Of a DNA stretch of 32,472 nt, positions 1 to 6,587 are shown piece by piece. A program made the position numbers and the translations under genes. The stretch's first letter is position 1; every line of letters begins with the position of its first letter. The DNA lies in NCBI GenBank assembly GCA_023129715.1, contig JAGMBO010000103.1, positions 1 to 32,472 of the forward strand, written 5' to 3'. The notes under the pieces were generated by a model, which worked only from the letters and a program-made list of their open reading frames with translations, searched no databases and had not been told where the DNA came from. Source of the stretch: Candidatus Eiseniibacteriota bacterium (lineage in GTDB: Bacteria; Eisenbacteria; RBG-16-71-46; CAIMUX01; WJJG01).

Positions 1-161
1 TTCTGCTCTATCGGGAGGCCGAACAGGCGGCACGGCGGTTGGGCTACACGTCCTATGAGCTTTCCTGGAACCTCGAGGACAACGAGTTGATAAACCGCTT
101 TGATATGGCCATCGGCGCCAGGATCTACAAGAGATACAGAATCTATGAGATGCCATTGTGA
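1..161 (+). CDS. GNAT-like N-acyltransferase, C-terminal fragment (5' end outside window)
   Basis: The reading frame is open from base 3 and stops with TGA at 159-161, giving the last 52 residues of a protein that begins upstream. The visible tail contains ELSWNLEDNELINRF followed by ARIYKRYRIYEMPL. This resembles the C-terminus of YghO-like GNAT acyltransferases, where a 'SWILEDN...' strand is followed by an aromatic-rich 'YK.YRIYEK' ending. The gene runs in the same direction as the DUF2156 transferase that follows 120 bases later, so the two may be co-transcribed acyl or aminoacyl transferases. No catalytic region is visible, so the substrate cannot be stated. The family assignment rests on the tail alone and is moderate. 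Confidence 0.6.
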   Translation, partial: LLYREAEQAARRLGYTSYELSWNLEDNELINRFDMAIGARIYKRYRIYEMPL

Positions 162-281
162 TGAGTTGCCCGGAGCGCGACATGCGTCTCCACGGTGCCC
201 CCGGTTGATGGACATCCCGGTGCACCTCGCAGGCGACGAGATCACCTGTAGCATGGCTACGGAGAAGGAGAAGGATCCAGT

Positions 282-1334
282 ATGCGTACAGAGGCCGATA
301 CAGATCGGGTGCTGGAGCTCCTGAAGCGCTACGCCTATCAGTCCCAGTCGTACAGCATCCTCCGGAGGGACAAATCATACTTCTTTTCACCCTCCGGGAT
401 GGACGGCGTGATCGCATATGTGGTCCGCGCCAAGGTTGCGTTGGCTGCCGGTGACCCGGTGTGCGACGGCTCCAACCTCCGCAAGTTCGCCGCTGAGTTC
501 AGGGACTTCTGCAGTGCCCATAAGTGGCGGTGCTGCTTCCAGGCTGCCACCGATCCCTGCCGGGAGGCCATTGAAGAACTGGGCTTCGGCATGATCAAGA
601 TCGGCGAGGAGCCGATCTTCGAGCTGGACAAGCTGTCGTGGACTGGTGGCAAGTTCAAGGATCTTCGCAACGACACCAGAAGCGCCAAGAAGCACGGCTT
701 GACGGTGGTAGAGTATTGCCCCCTGGCAGAGCGAAGACCAGCCTGGGAGAGACAGATGGAGGAGCTCTCTGCCACCTGGATGAAGTTCAAGGGCTCGGGT
801 GAGTTCGCCTTCCTGATAGGTGAACCCAGTCTCGCTGACCCAGGAGATCGCAAGTACTTCCTGGTGCTGAACGACAGCCAGGTTGAGGCATTCGTCGTAT
901 GCACCCCCATCTATGCAAGAGACGGGATCTATTTCGATCTGATGCGCCGTAAGGAGCGGACGCTACGTGGCACGAACCAGTTGTTGATTGCCGAGTCATT
1001 CCGCCTCCTCAAGGAGCAGGGATACGCGATGGCCACACTCGGTACAGCTCCTCTCGCCAACGAACACGTGGATGATCCAGGCCAGAGCCGTATCATAGAA
1101 CTGGCATTGAAGCTCGCGTCTGACCATCTAGCATATTTCCATCGATTCAAACCTATCTACCAGTTCAAGATGCAATTCGGTCCCACTTCCTGGGAGGGCC
1201 GCTATCTGGCGTTGTGGCCGCAGCGCTTCAATCCCATTGTGCTATATGCTCTCCTGAAGGCCTATGATCCGAGCGGTGTGAGCGGAAAACTGTTGAGGCA
1301 GATTCAACGTGCGTGGCAAAGCATCCGAACATGA
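282..1334 (+). CDS. DUF2156 / phosphatidylglycerol lysyltransferase C-terminal-domain protein
   Basis: This 350-residue soluble protein looks like a stand-alone copy of the catalytic C-terminal domain of MprF-type aminoacyl-phosphatidylglycerol synthases (double GNAT fold). Visible family signatures are SILRRDKSYFF near residue 25, AAGDPV near 55-60, KIGEEPIFEL at 106-115, GKFKDLRNDTRSAKKHG at 123-139, the 'DLMRRKERTLRGTNQLL' block, the 'LGTAPLA' motif and the 'FHRFKPIYQFKMQF' to 'WEGRYL' ending. In MprF this domain moves an amino acid from aminoacyl-tRNA to a membrane lipid. Here the transmembrane flippase half is absent, as in many stand-alone DUF2156 proteins, so the acceptor is unknown. 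The ATG is preceded by a purine-rich GGAGAAGGAGAAGG ribosome site ending about 7 bases upstream, which supports this start. Family confidence is high; the reaction is inferred. Confidence 0.85.
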   Translation: MRTEADTDRVLELLKRYAYQSQSYSILRRDKSYFFSPSGMDGVIAYVVRAKVALAAGDPVCDGSNLRKFAAEFRDFCSAHKWRCCFQAATDPCREAIEELGFGMIKIGEEPIFELDKLSWTGGKFKDLRNDTRSAKKHGLTVVEYCPLAERRPAWERQMEELSATWMKFKGSGEFAFLIGEPSLADPGDRKYFLVLNDSQVEAFVVCTPIYARDGIYFDLMRRKERTLRGTNQLLIAESFRLLKEQGYAMATLGTAPLANEHVDDPGQSRIIELALKLASDHLAYFHRFKPIYQFKMQFGPTSWEGRYLALWPQRFNPIVLYALLKAYDPSGVSGKLLRQIQRAWQSIRT

Positions 1335-1748
1335 GCAGCCAATGACCGGTGCCTTCCCCCACCCCTGAACCGAGCCCCCCCCAACAACAGGGAGCACTCG
1401 CTGGGAGCAGGATCCATCATCCAACGATGAATCCAGCGTGGGTCAAATCTGATGAGCAGGAAGGGGTTCGTTCTCGTTAGCGGTGGGGACTCTTTTCAGC
1501 CCAAGGATCGCATGTTCATTCCCACGATCTCGCCCTTTCCGACTCGTAGCAGTGCGGACCCAATGGGGAGATGCTCTGGTCGCACCGGACTGTTCTCCAT
1601 TCCTGTGCCTCATCACGGCCGGCCAATCTGCTTTCGGGAATGTCGATTCCGACTTCCACGGCTGGCGCGGAGGATCGAGAAAAGGAATTGGCTACTCCAC
1701 AGACAATGGGCTATTATTGGGCCACTGTTCCGAGAAAGGAGTTGCGGA
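1335..1748. other. Intergenic stretch without a convincing gene
   Basis: About 410 bases lie between the DUF2156 gene and the preferred Fic start. The Fic frame stays open upstream to an ATG at 1452, but the encoded 99 residues are rich in Arg, Ser and Pro and show no resemblance to the Fic N-terminal region. I therefore treat them as untranslated. No terminator hairpin with a T-run and no confident promoter were seen. Confidence 0.5.
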
Positions 1749-2792
1749 TTGCTCACCCTCGACCCGCACAGTCTCCCGAGGAGAACGATCCCGGTTGGCA
1801 CAGGATGGTTGCTCGGCTCCTGCATGGAAGCGAAGGGCAAGCAAGACCTCTGGATCAGGCAAAAGCCCGAAGTCCTCAGAGTACTGCGCGAACAGGCCAT
1901 CATTCACAGCGTGGAATCCTCCAATCGAATCGAGGGAGTGACGGTCCCTGCGCATCGATTGCGCCCTCTACTCCTGGGAAAGGCCAGGCCCCGGGATCGT
2001 TCCGAGGAAGAACTCGCCGGTTATCGGCGGGCCCTCACTTGGATCTTTTCCCGCAAACGAGCCGTGCAGCCTACTCCTGATGTCATCAAGCGTCTCCACG
2101 CGTTGGCGCAAGGGGGTCAGTCCGGAGACGCCGGGGAATGGAAGCGAAGAGACAACGAGATCATCGAGATCCTCCCGTCAGTGGAACGGAAGATCCGCTT
2201 CAAGACGACTTCCGCCAAGGCAACCCCCAGGACCGTGGACACACTCTGCACGAACTACCAAACAGCATGCGAGGATGAGCGCATTCCTCCTCTGTTGGTC
2301 GTCGCCACATTCGTATTCGACCTTCTCTGCATTCACCCCTTTCGCGACGGCAATAGCAGGGTATCCCGCTTGGTCACCACACTTCTCTTGCAGTCTCATG
2401 GATTCCAGGTGGCGCGATACGTGAGCCTGGAGCGCCTCGTCGAGGAGACCAAGGAGGAGTACTACCATGTTCTGGCCGGGAGTTCACGGGGATGGCATGA
2501 GGACAAGAACGAAATCGTCCTTTGGTGGAACTACTTCCTGACCACATTGCGTCGGGCCTACAAGGAGTTCGAGCGACAGGTCCATTCCGTGGACGCTCGC
2601 CCAGCGAAGACCGACCTCGTGCGTCAGACCGCGCTCGCCCAGGTCGAGCAGTTCAGCCTGGCCGATCTCTCCGCTCAATTGCCGTCCGTCAGTTCTCAAC
2701 TCATCAAGAAGGTCCTCGCCGAATTGAAGAAGACGGGCAGGCTCAAACTCACGGGCAGGGGACGGGGTGCACGCTGGGAGATTGTCAGGTAG
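1749..2792 (+). CDS. Fic/DOC-family protein (putative nucleotidyltransferase) with C-terminal winged helix
   Basis: Fic proteins usually transfer AMP or another phosphate-containing group from a nucleotide to a hydroxyl of a target protein. From the proposed start the protein is 347 residues, the usual size for this subgroup. An N-terminal helix region (GWLLGSCMEAKGKQDLW) is followed by the self-inhibitory motif S58-x3-E62-G63 in SSNRIEGV. The conserved RDRSEEELAGYRRAL comes next, then the Fic active-site loop HPFRDGNSRVSR from His196, and a winged-helix-like C-terminus. The loop has Ser where Gly or Lys is usual (GNSR rather than GNGR). The start is a TTG at 1749, 7 bases after AAAGGAG at 1735-1741. 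A longer ATG start at 1452 is open, but its extra 99 residues look non-coding. With the inhibitory motif present, activity is expected to be autoinhibited. The target is unknown. Confidence 0.85.
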   Translation: MLTLDPHSLPRRTIPVGTGWLLGSCMEAKGKQDLWIRQKPEVLRVLREQAIIHSVESSNRIEGVTVPAHRLRPLLLGKARPRDRSEEELAGYRRALTWIFSRKRAVQPTPDVIKRLHALAQGGQSGDAGEWKRRDNEIIEILPSVERKIRFKTTSAKATPRTVDTLCTNYQTACEDERIPPLLVVATFVFDLLCIHPFRDGNSRVSRLVTTLLLQSHGFQVARYVSLERLVEETKEEYYHVLAGSSRGWHEDKNEIVLWWNYFLTTLRRAYKEFERQVHSVDARPAKTDLVRQTALAQVEQFSLADLSAQLPSVSSQLIKKVLAELKKTGRLKLTGRGRGARWEIVR

Positions 2793-2847
2793 GATCGGCC
2801 GCCACGAAGCGGACTGCGGCCGGGGAAACCAGGCAGCCACAGTGGGA

Positions 2848-3396
2848 CTACGACTGAACGCGCCGCTGCCCTTCCGGCTGCCCTTCCCCATGCCCTCCCG
2901 CCTCCACCTGCAGTTGCTGCCCACAGTGGGGACACAACTTCCAGTCGGGAGCCACTGGGGCCTGGCACTGAGGGCAATGAACCTCCTGGCGGTAGCCGCA
3001 GTAGGGACAGATGCGGAACTCGGCCTGCAGGGCGCGTCCGCACTTGGGACACTTGCGTCCCCAGGTGGAACGCACGACCAGATAGATCACGACACCGATC
3101 AGGGCGGGAACGAAGACCGCAATCGCGGCCCACAACCAAGGGTCCATCCCACGGCGTTCCGCGTCCCGGTAGACGAGGGTGCCGGCTACAGCCACATAGA
3201 TCGCAGTGAACAGCAGCGGCAGAATCATCAGCAGGGATCGGTCGAGGGTCGGGAACATGAACCAATGAGGCCCTGGCCCACTCCAGAAAACATGTCGCCC
3301 GAAACGCATCAGCCAGGGACCGAGGAAGCTCAGCACGACGACCAGCAGCAACCCCCAGAACAGGAAACGAAACGGTGAATTGCTCCCCTGCGACAT
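2848..3396 (-). CDS. Membrane protein with C-terminal double zinc ribbon
   Basis: This 182-residue protein has three predicted membrane segments (about residues 11-30, 55-75 and 86-108). They are followed by a cytosolic or periplasmic double zinc ribbon with four CxxC pairs: C116/C119, C130/C133, C141/C144 and C155/C158 (DZANK-type spacing). The ATG at 3396 is chosen because GGAGGAG lies 3 bases upstream on the minus strand. A longer in-frame ATG at 3477 has no comparable site. The gene lies 90 bases downstream of the small membrane protein and the ECF sigma gene on the same strand, so it is probably the third gene of that operon. Function is unknown. Zinc ribbons of this type usually mediate protein or nucleic-acid contacts, so a role in sensing or signalling with the sigma factor is plausible but inferred. 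Confidence 0.8.
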   Translation of the reverse strand: MSQGSNSPFRFLFWGLLLVVVLSFLGPWLMRFGRHVFWSGPGPHWFMFPTLDRSLLMILPLLFTAIYVAVAGTLVYRDAERRGMDPWLWAAIAVFVPALIGVVIYLVVRSTWGRKCPKCGRALQAEFRICPYCGYRQEVHCPQCQAPVAPDWKLCPHCGQQLQVEAGGHGEGQPEGQRRVQS

Positions 3397-3486
3397 ATTC
3401 TCCTCCAATCCCTCATGCTCACTGCCGTGTCGAGAGGCCCAGATCTTCACCCCCGACAGGACATGATCACATCTCATGCGCCTCTG

Positions 3487-3819
3487 CTACGAAGCGGCTC
3501 TCATGCTGGTCTCCAACCGCCTGAGAAAGGGAACCAGCGCGTTGCGCGCCGCCACCAGTCCGATCAGCGTGCCGCCCCACCCGGCCAGACTGCAGGACGT
3601 GAGGACCAGCTTGATCTGCGGCGAGACGTCGGGAGAGAGCAGGGCGACCATGACGGCAAGCCATCCGAGCGTCAGAACGCCCAGGCTGACGAAGAGACTC
3701 ACTCTCAGAAGCGGCGCGGCGTAGAGCCGTTGGCGCGTTCTCTGCAAGAGATCCGCCGAGGGGTAGAACTCCTCCCTGCTCATCTCCCCCAACAGCTTCT
3801 CGAGTTCCTGCTCACGCAT
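3487..3819 (-). CDS. Small two-helix membrane protein, candidate anti-sigma factor
   Basis: This 110-residue protein has a charged cytoplasmic N-terminus (MREQELEKLLGEMSREEF), two predicted transmembrane helices (about residues 40-62 and 75-95) and an arginine-rich tail (FLRRLETSMRAAS). It lies directly downstream of an ECF sigma gene, the usual place for its anti-sigma partner. The canonical HxxxCxxC zinc-binding anti-sigma motif is absent, so the anti-sigma role is inferred from position and topology only. Two starts are possible: ATG at 3819, or GTG at 3843, which overlaps the sigma stop as GTGA. I prefer 3819 because the bases around it are a duplicate of the sigma stop region, as if an original overlapping start had been displaced (see findings). 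Downstream lies the zinc-ribbon membrane protein. Confidence 0.65.
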   Translation of the reverse strand: MREQELEKLLGEMSREEFYPSADLLQRTRQRLYAAPLLRVSLFVSLGVLTLGWLAVMVALLSPDVSPQIKLVLTSCSLAGWGGTLIGLVAARNALVPFLRRLETSMRAAS

Positions 3820-3867
3820 GGCCGTGTCTCTCCACCCGTTCACGCATGGCCGTGTCTTTCCAAGTGA
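3812..3867. repeat. 28-base tandem duplication at sigma/anti-sigma junction
   Basis: The 18-base sequence tcacgcatggccgtgtct occurs at 3812-3829 and again at 3840-3857, 28 bases apart. Similarity extends a few bases on each side with single mismatches, so this is an approximate two-copy tandem repeat. One copy encodes the last residues and stop of the sigma factor (RHGHA-stop). The other contains the preferred ATG of the next gene. Confidence 0.85.
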
Positions 3868-4412
3868 GCGCCGATCTCTTGACGGGCATGGGCCAGTCGC
3901 GACTTGACCGTCCCCGCCGGGATTCCCATGATCTCTCCGATTTCGTCCATCGAGAGCCCCCGGCCGTAGTGCAGGAGCACGGGGATCCGGTAGCGATCGT
4001 CCAGGGCTTGCACCGCCGCTCTCACCGCGCCGCGCTGCTCCGCGCGACCGAGCTGCTCATCGGGGCCGGGATTCCGCGCGGGAACGCGCTCGACGATGCG
4101 CTCCTCTTCCTCCCGCGACTGCCACGGCCGTAGCCGCCGGTACCAGCGCTGCCGTTTGCGATAGTCATCCCGATAGCGGTTGACGCAGATGGCGAAGAGC
4201 CAGGGACGGAAGCGTCCTTCCGCAGAGAAGGTTCCGATCTTCTGCATGGCTGCCGCCCAGGTGTCTTGGAACAGGTCATCTGCATCTCCCGCATTGCGGG
4301 TCAGCTTCCGGCAGAGCGTGTAGAGGGCAACTTGGTAGCGATCGATCAAGACATCCATCAGCCGGATCTGGCCACACTGACAGCGTCGGATGATCTCTCG
4401 CTCTTCCAGCAT
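3840..4412 (-). CDS. ECF-type RNA polymerase sigma factor (sigma-70 family)
   Basis: This 190-residue protein has the usual ECF length and two-domain layout. Sigma region 2 covers roughly residues 20-90 and contains ADDLFQDTWAAAM and the -10-recognition helix around GRFRPWLFAICVNRYRDDYRKR. A charged linker follows. Sigma region 4 (about 130-185) has LDDRYRIPVLLHYGRGLS and the helix-turn-helix MDEIGEIMGIPAGTVKSRL. Such factors redirect RNA polymerase to a small regulon in response to an envelope signal. A strong ribosome site (GGGAGGGG) ends 1 to 2 bases before the ATG. The next gene on this strand is a small membrane protein, consistent with a membrane-sensing sigma/anti-sigma pair. Its regulon cannot be told from the window. 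Confidence 0.93.
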   Translation of the reverse strand: MLEEREIIRRCQCGQIRLMDVLIDRYQVALYTLCRKLTRNAGDADDLFQDTWAAAMQKIGTFSAEGRFRPWLFAICVNRYRDDYRKRQRWYRRLRPWQSREEEERIVERVPARNPGPDEQLGRAEQRGAVRAAVQALDDRYRIPVLLHYGRGLSMDEIGEIMGIPAGTVKSRLAHARQEIGAHLERHGHA

Positions 4413-4626
4413 GCCCCTCCCACCCTCACCTGGGACTACGCGCGGGAGAGGCGCCGGTTCAGACGGTCACTTCTTGGGCGCGCAATCCACTCGCTCGGCA
4501 GCCTGGCAGCCCGACACCCGCTGACGAGGAGTCTAGCAGCATGGAATGAAAGACAGAAGGCCGCAGGCGGGAGCCGGCGTGCCGGCGGGGGAAGGGCCAA
4601 GCGGCAAGGGCCAAGCGGGAAGGGGG
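4413..4626. promoter_or_regulatory. Upstream region of the ECF sigma operon / 3' flank of the intron
   Basis: This 214-base non-coding stretch must hold the sigma operon promoter. It contains a GC-rich inverted repeat (gccggcgtgccggc near 4573) and two copies of aagggccaagcgg at 4592-4604 and 4606-4618, immediately beside the intron 3' end. No confident -35/-10 pair was found, which would be expected if the operon is read by its own ECF sigma. Confidence 0.4.
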
Positions 4627-4671
4627 ATCGGGATAGGGGCCGCGGGTAGTTCCCCGCGGTTCCCCTCCCAC

Positions 4672-4703
4672 ACCACCGGACATGCGGGTCCGCATCCGGC
4701 GGT
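4672..4703 (-). ncRNA. Group II intron domain V (with domain VI at 4634-4666)
   Basis: On the minus strand, ACCGCCGGATGCG pairs with CGCATGTCCGGTGGT around a short loop, leaving a two-base bulge. This is the catalytic hairpin of the ribozyme. The basal strand carries CGC, the triad of class C introns, rather than AGC. It is followed by a second GC-rich hairpin that carries the likely branch-point adenosine at 4634. Confidence 0.8.
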
Positions 4704-4716
4704 TCGAGAATTGAGG

Positions 4717-6072
4717 TCACGCTCCCAGACGGGGCAAACCCATCTGGTCGAACAGACGGTTCGGGAGTGCGATGTGAAGGGCCATTGCCGCGTTCTTCCA
4801 CCATCGGCGCGTGTTAGCGGCGACCCGAGCCGCCAGTTCCGGGCCCAGTCCACGGGCGACCAGTTCCCGGAAGGCCGTTCGGCCCCGTTTCCACTGCTTC
4901 AGTTGGATCGCGCGTAGGCGATGACGGATCCACTCATTCAGTTCGCGGAAGACTTGGGGCGTGTCTGCCAGTCGAAAGTATCCCTTCCAACCGATCAGGT
5001 AGGCCCGTAGGTCCTGCACGATCTTTCCGAGACTCTGCCCACAGATGCGACGGGTTAGCCGTCGTACCCGTTCCTTCATCGCAGCCAGGGCTTTCTTGGC
5101 GACACGGATGCGGATCTGCTTTCCCGGGGCCACCCAGAAGGAGAACCCCAGGAACTTCCGATCCCATACGCGCGCGACCGCACTCTTCGCTTCGTTGACC
5201 TGGAGCCGGAGCCCGCTGTACAGGCGGCGTAGCAGTGCCATGACTCGTTCACCCGCCCGGCGAGATCGTACGTAGACGTTCCCGTCGTCGGCGTAGCGCA
5301 CGAAGGCGTGGCCCCGCTTCTCCAGTTCCTGGTCCACTTCGTCGAGGAGCACGTTGGCCAGCAGCGGCGAGATCGGCCCTCCTTGAGGGGTCCCCTCATG
5401 CCGCTCGATGACCACCCCGTTGACCATCACTCCTGCTTCCAGGTAGCGCCGAATCAATCGCAGCACCCGCTTCTCCTCGATCCGCTTCGACAGCCTTCCC
5501 ATCAGGATGTCCCAGTTGACACGGTCGAAAAATCGTTCCAGGTCAACATCGACCATCCAGCGTCGGCCTTCCTGGACATACCTGCGCGCACGCCGTACGG
5601 CATCGTGCGCCCGGCGACCAGGTCGGAACCCGTAGCTGTGCTCTGAAAAGGCTGGGTCAAAGATCGGCTGGAGGACTTGCAGCAGTGCATGCTGGATCAG
5701 TCGGTCTAGCACGGTTGGAATGCCAAGCTCGCGCTCGCCTCCACCCGGCTTCGGGATCGTCTGCCGTCGGACGGGAGCCGGCTGGTAGGTGGCCGCCAGC
5801 AGCTGCTCGCGAACGCCCTCCCAGTTCTCCTTCAGCCATGCAGGCAGATCCTCCACTCTCAGACCGTCGATCCCGGGGCTGCCCTTGTTCTTCCGAACTC
5901 GTCTGAGCGCGGCCAACATGTTCGGGCGGCTGACCACCCGTTCCATCAGGCCACTCGTCCCTGAGCCTTCCATCTCCCCGGGTGCCGTGGGGGCTTCCGC
6001 GCTCCGTTCTACGCTCGGGGCTTCACCCCTACCCTCAAACGGGAGCTCCAGTTGACTGGTCATCTGCGGCAT
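4717..6072 (-). CDS. ltrA: Group II intron-encoded reverse transcriptase/maturase
   Basis: This protein splices its host intron RNA (maturase) and copies it into DNA at the target site (retrohoming). Reverse-transcriptase motifs run in order: RKNKGSPGIDG, IPKPGGGERELGIPTVLDRL, FSEHSYGFRPGRRAHDAV, the metal-binding VDVDLERFFDRVN, EGTPQGGPISPLLANVLLDE and RYADDGNVYV (YADD catalytic box), then KFLGFSFW. The maturase domain X follows (LIGWKGYFRLADTP, IRHRLRAIQLKQWKRG). No HNH endonuclease follows, as usual for class C. The frame is open up to 6195, but I place the start at 6072 (MPQMTSQLELPF). GGAAGG lies just upstream, this N-terminus matches relatives, and about 400 bases are needed for ribozyme domains I-III. 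YADD is followed by G where C is common in relatives. Confidence 0.95.
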   Translation of the reverse strand: MPQMTSQLELPFEGRGEAPSVERSAEAPTAPGEMEGSGTSGLMERVVSRPNMLAALRRVRKNKGSPGIDGLRVEDLPAWLKENWEGVREQLLAATYQPAPVRRQTIPKPGGGERELGIPTVLDRLIQHALLQVLQPIFDPAFSEHSYGFRPGRRAHDAVRRARRYVQEGRRWMVDVDLERFFDRVNWDILMGRLSKRIEEKRVLRLIRRYLEAGVMVNGVVIERHEGTPQGGPISPLLANVLLDEVDQELEKRGHAFVRYADDGNVYVRSRRAGERVMALLRRLYSGLRLQVNEAKSAVARVWDRKFLGFSFWVAPGKQIRIRVAKKALAAMKERVRRLTRRICGQSLGKIVQDLRAYLIGWKGYFRLADTPQVFRELNEWIRHRLRAIQLKQWKRGRTAFRELVARGLGPELAARVAANTRRWWKNAAMALHIALPNRLFDQMGLPRLGA

Positions 6073-6474
6073 TGCCCTTCCGATCCCGAAGGCTTCCAAC
6101 TCTCTTCTCGTTCGGCCCTTCACCGCAACGCGGCTACTATGGCCTCTGCTGACTTCTCGCTCCGCTGGTTCGACCGGCGTTGCCCTTTCAGGCATAAGGC
6201 GAGATCTCCCCGGGTAAGAACACAGACCTTCCCCGCACGACCGCCGGATCTACGCCACTTCCCCTTGGCCACGGGAGCTTCGCGATCACTTGCTCGCTCG
6301 CCCCGGTCCGCAGCGCCTCTTATCCGGTTCTTGTTCATCGGCCCACGGGTTCGTTCCACGCTTCCTCCGGACGGTTGGTCACCCTTCCGCCCTTGCGCTT
6401 CTCTTCCCTCGCTGTGACCTGCTCAGGAGAGGACTTTCACCTCTAAGTCTGTGCCCATGCCGGGCGCACAAGGA

Positions 6475-6507
6475 GGAAGGGCCCCACCGGATTGGTGGGA
6501 CCCTTCC
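6475..6507 (-). terminator. Hairpin terminator of the vWA gene; group IIC intron target
   Basis: On the minus strand GGAAGGGTCCCACC pairs with GGTGGGGCCCTTCC (14 pairs including one G-U) around the loop AATCC, followed by TCCTT and then the first base of the intron. It lies about 80 bases after the stop of the von Willebrand A gene. The intron entry point has replaced the native T-run. Confidence 0.85.
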
Positions 6508-6587
6508 CCCGCGAGCACCAAACTACGTGGTCTCGCTCGCCATCGTTGCCGGCGAGAGCAAGCACTCGAGCCGGTTTCGAACTCGAT

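Larger units (their letters stand above)
4627..6469 (-). mobile_element. Complete group IIC (bacterial class C) intron
   Basis: Both ribozyme ends are visible on the minus strand. The 5' end is GTGCGCCCGGCATGGGCA, starting at 6469 and followed by AGAGGTGAAAGTCCTCTCC, typical of class C introns. Near the 3' end, domain V folds from 4703 to 4672 (ACCGCCGGATGCGG / CGCATGTCCGGTGGT). Domain VI follows at about 4666-4636, then CTATCCCGAT ending at 4627. A candidate branch-point A lies 8 bases from the end at 4634. The length of 1843 bases is normal for the class. The intron encodes its own reverse transcriptase in domain IV. It is inserted just after the stem of a terminator hairpin (6475-6507), the known target preference of group IIC introns, so no gene is interrupted. 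It looks intact and possibly mobile; the end positions could be off by a base or two. Confidence 0.92.

Noticed and set aside
1452-1748. Upstream extension of the Fic gene to ATG 1452
   Set aside because: The 99 extra residues are Arg/Ser/Pro-rich and unlike Fic N-termini, while a TTG with a well-spaced AAAGGAG starts at the right place; protein data could overturn this.
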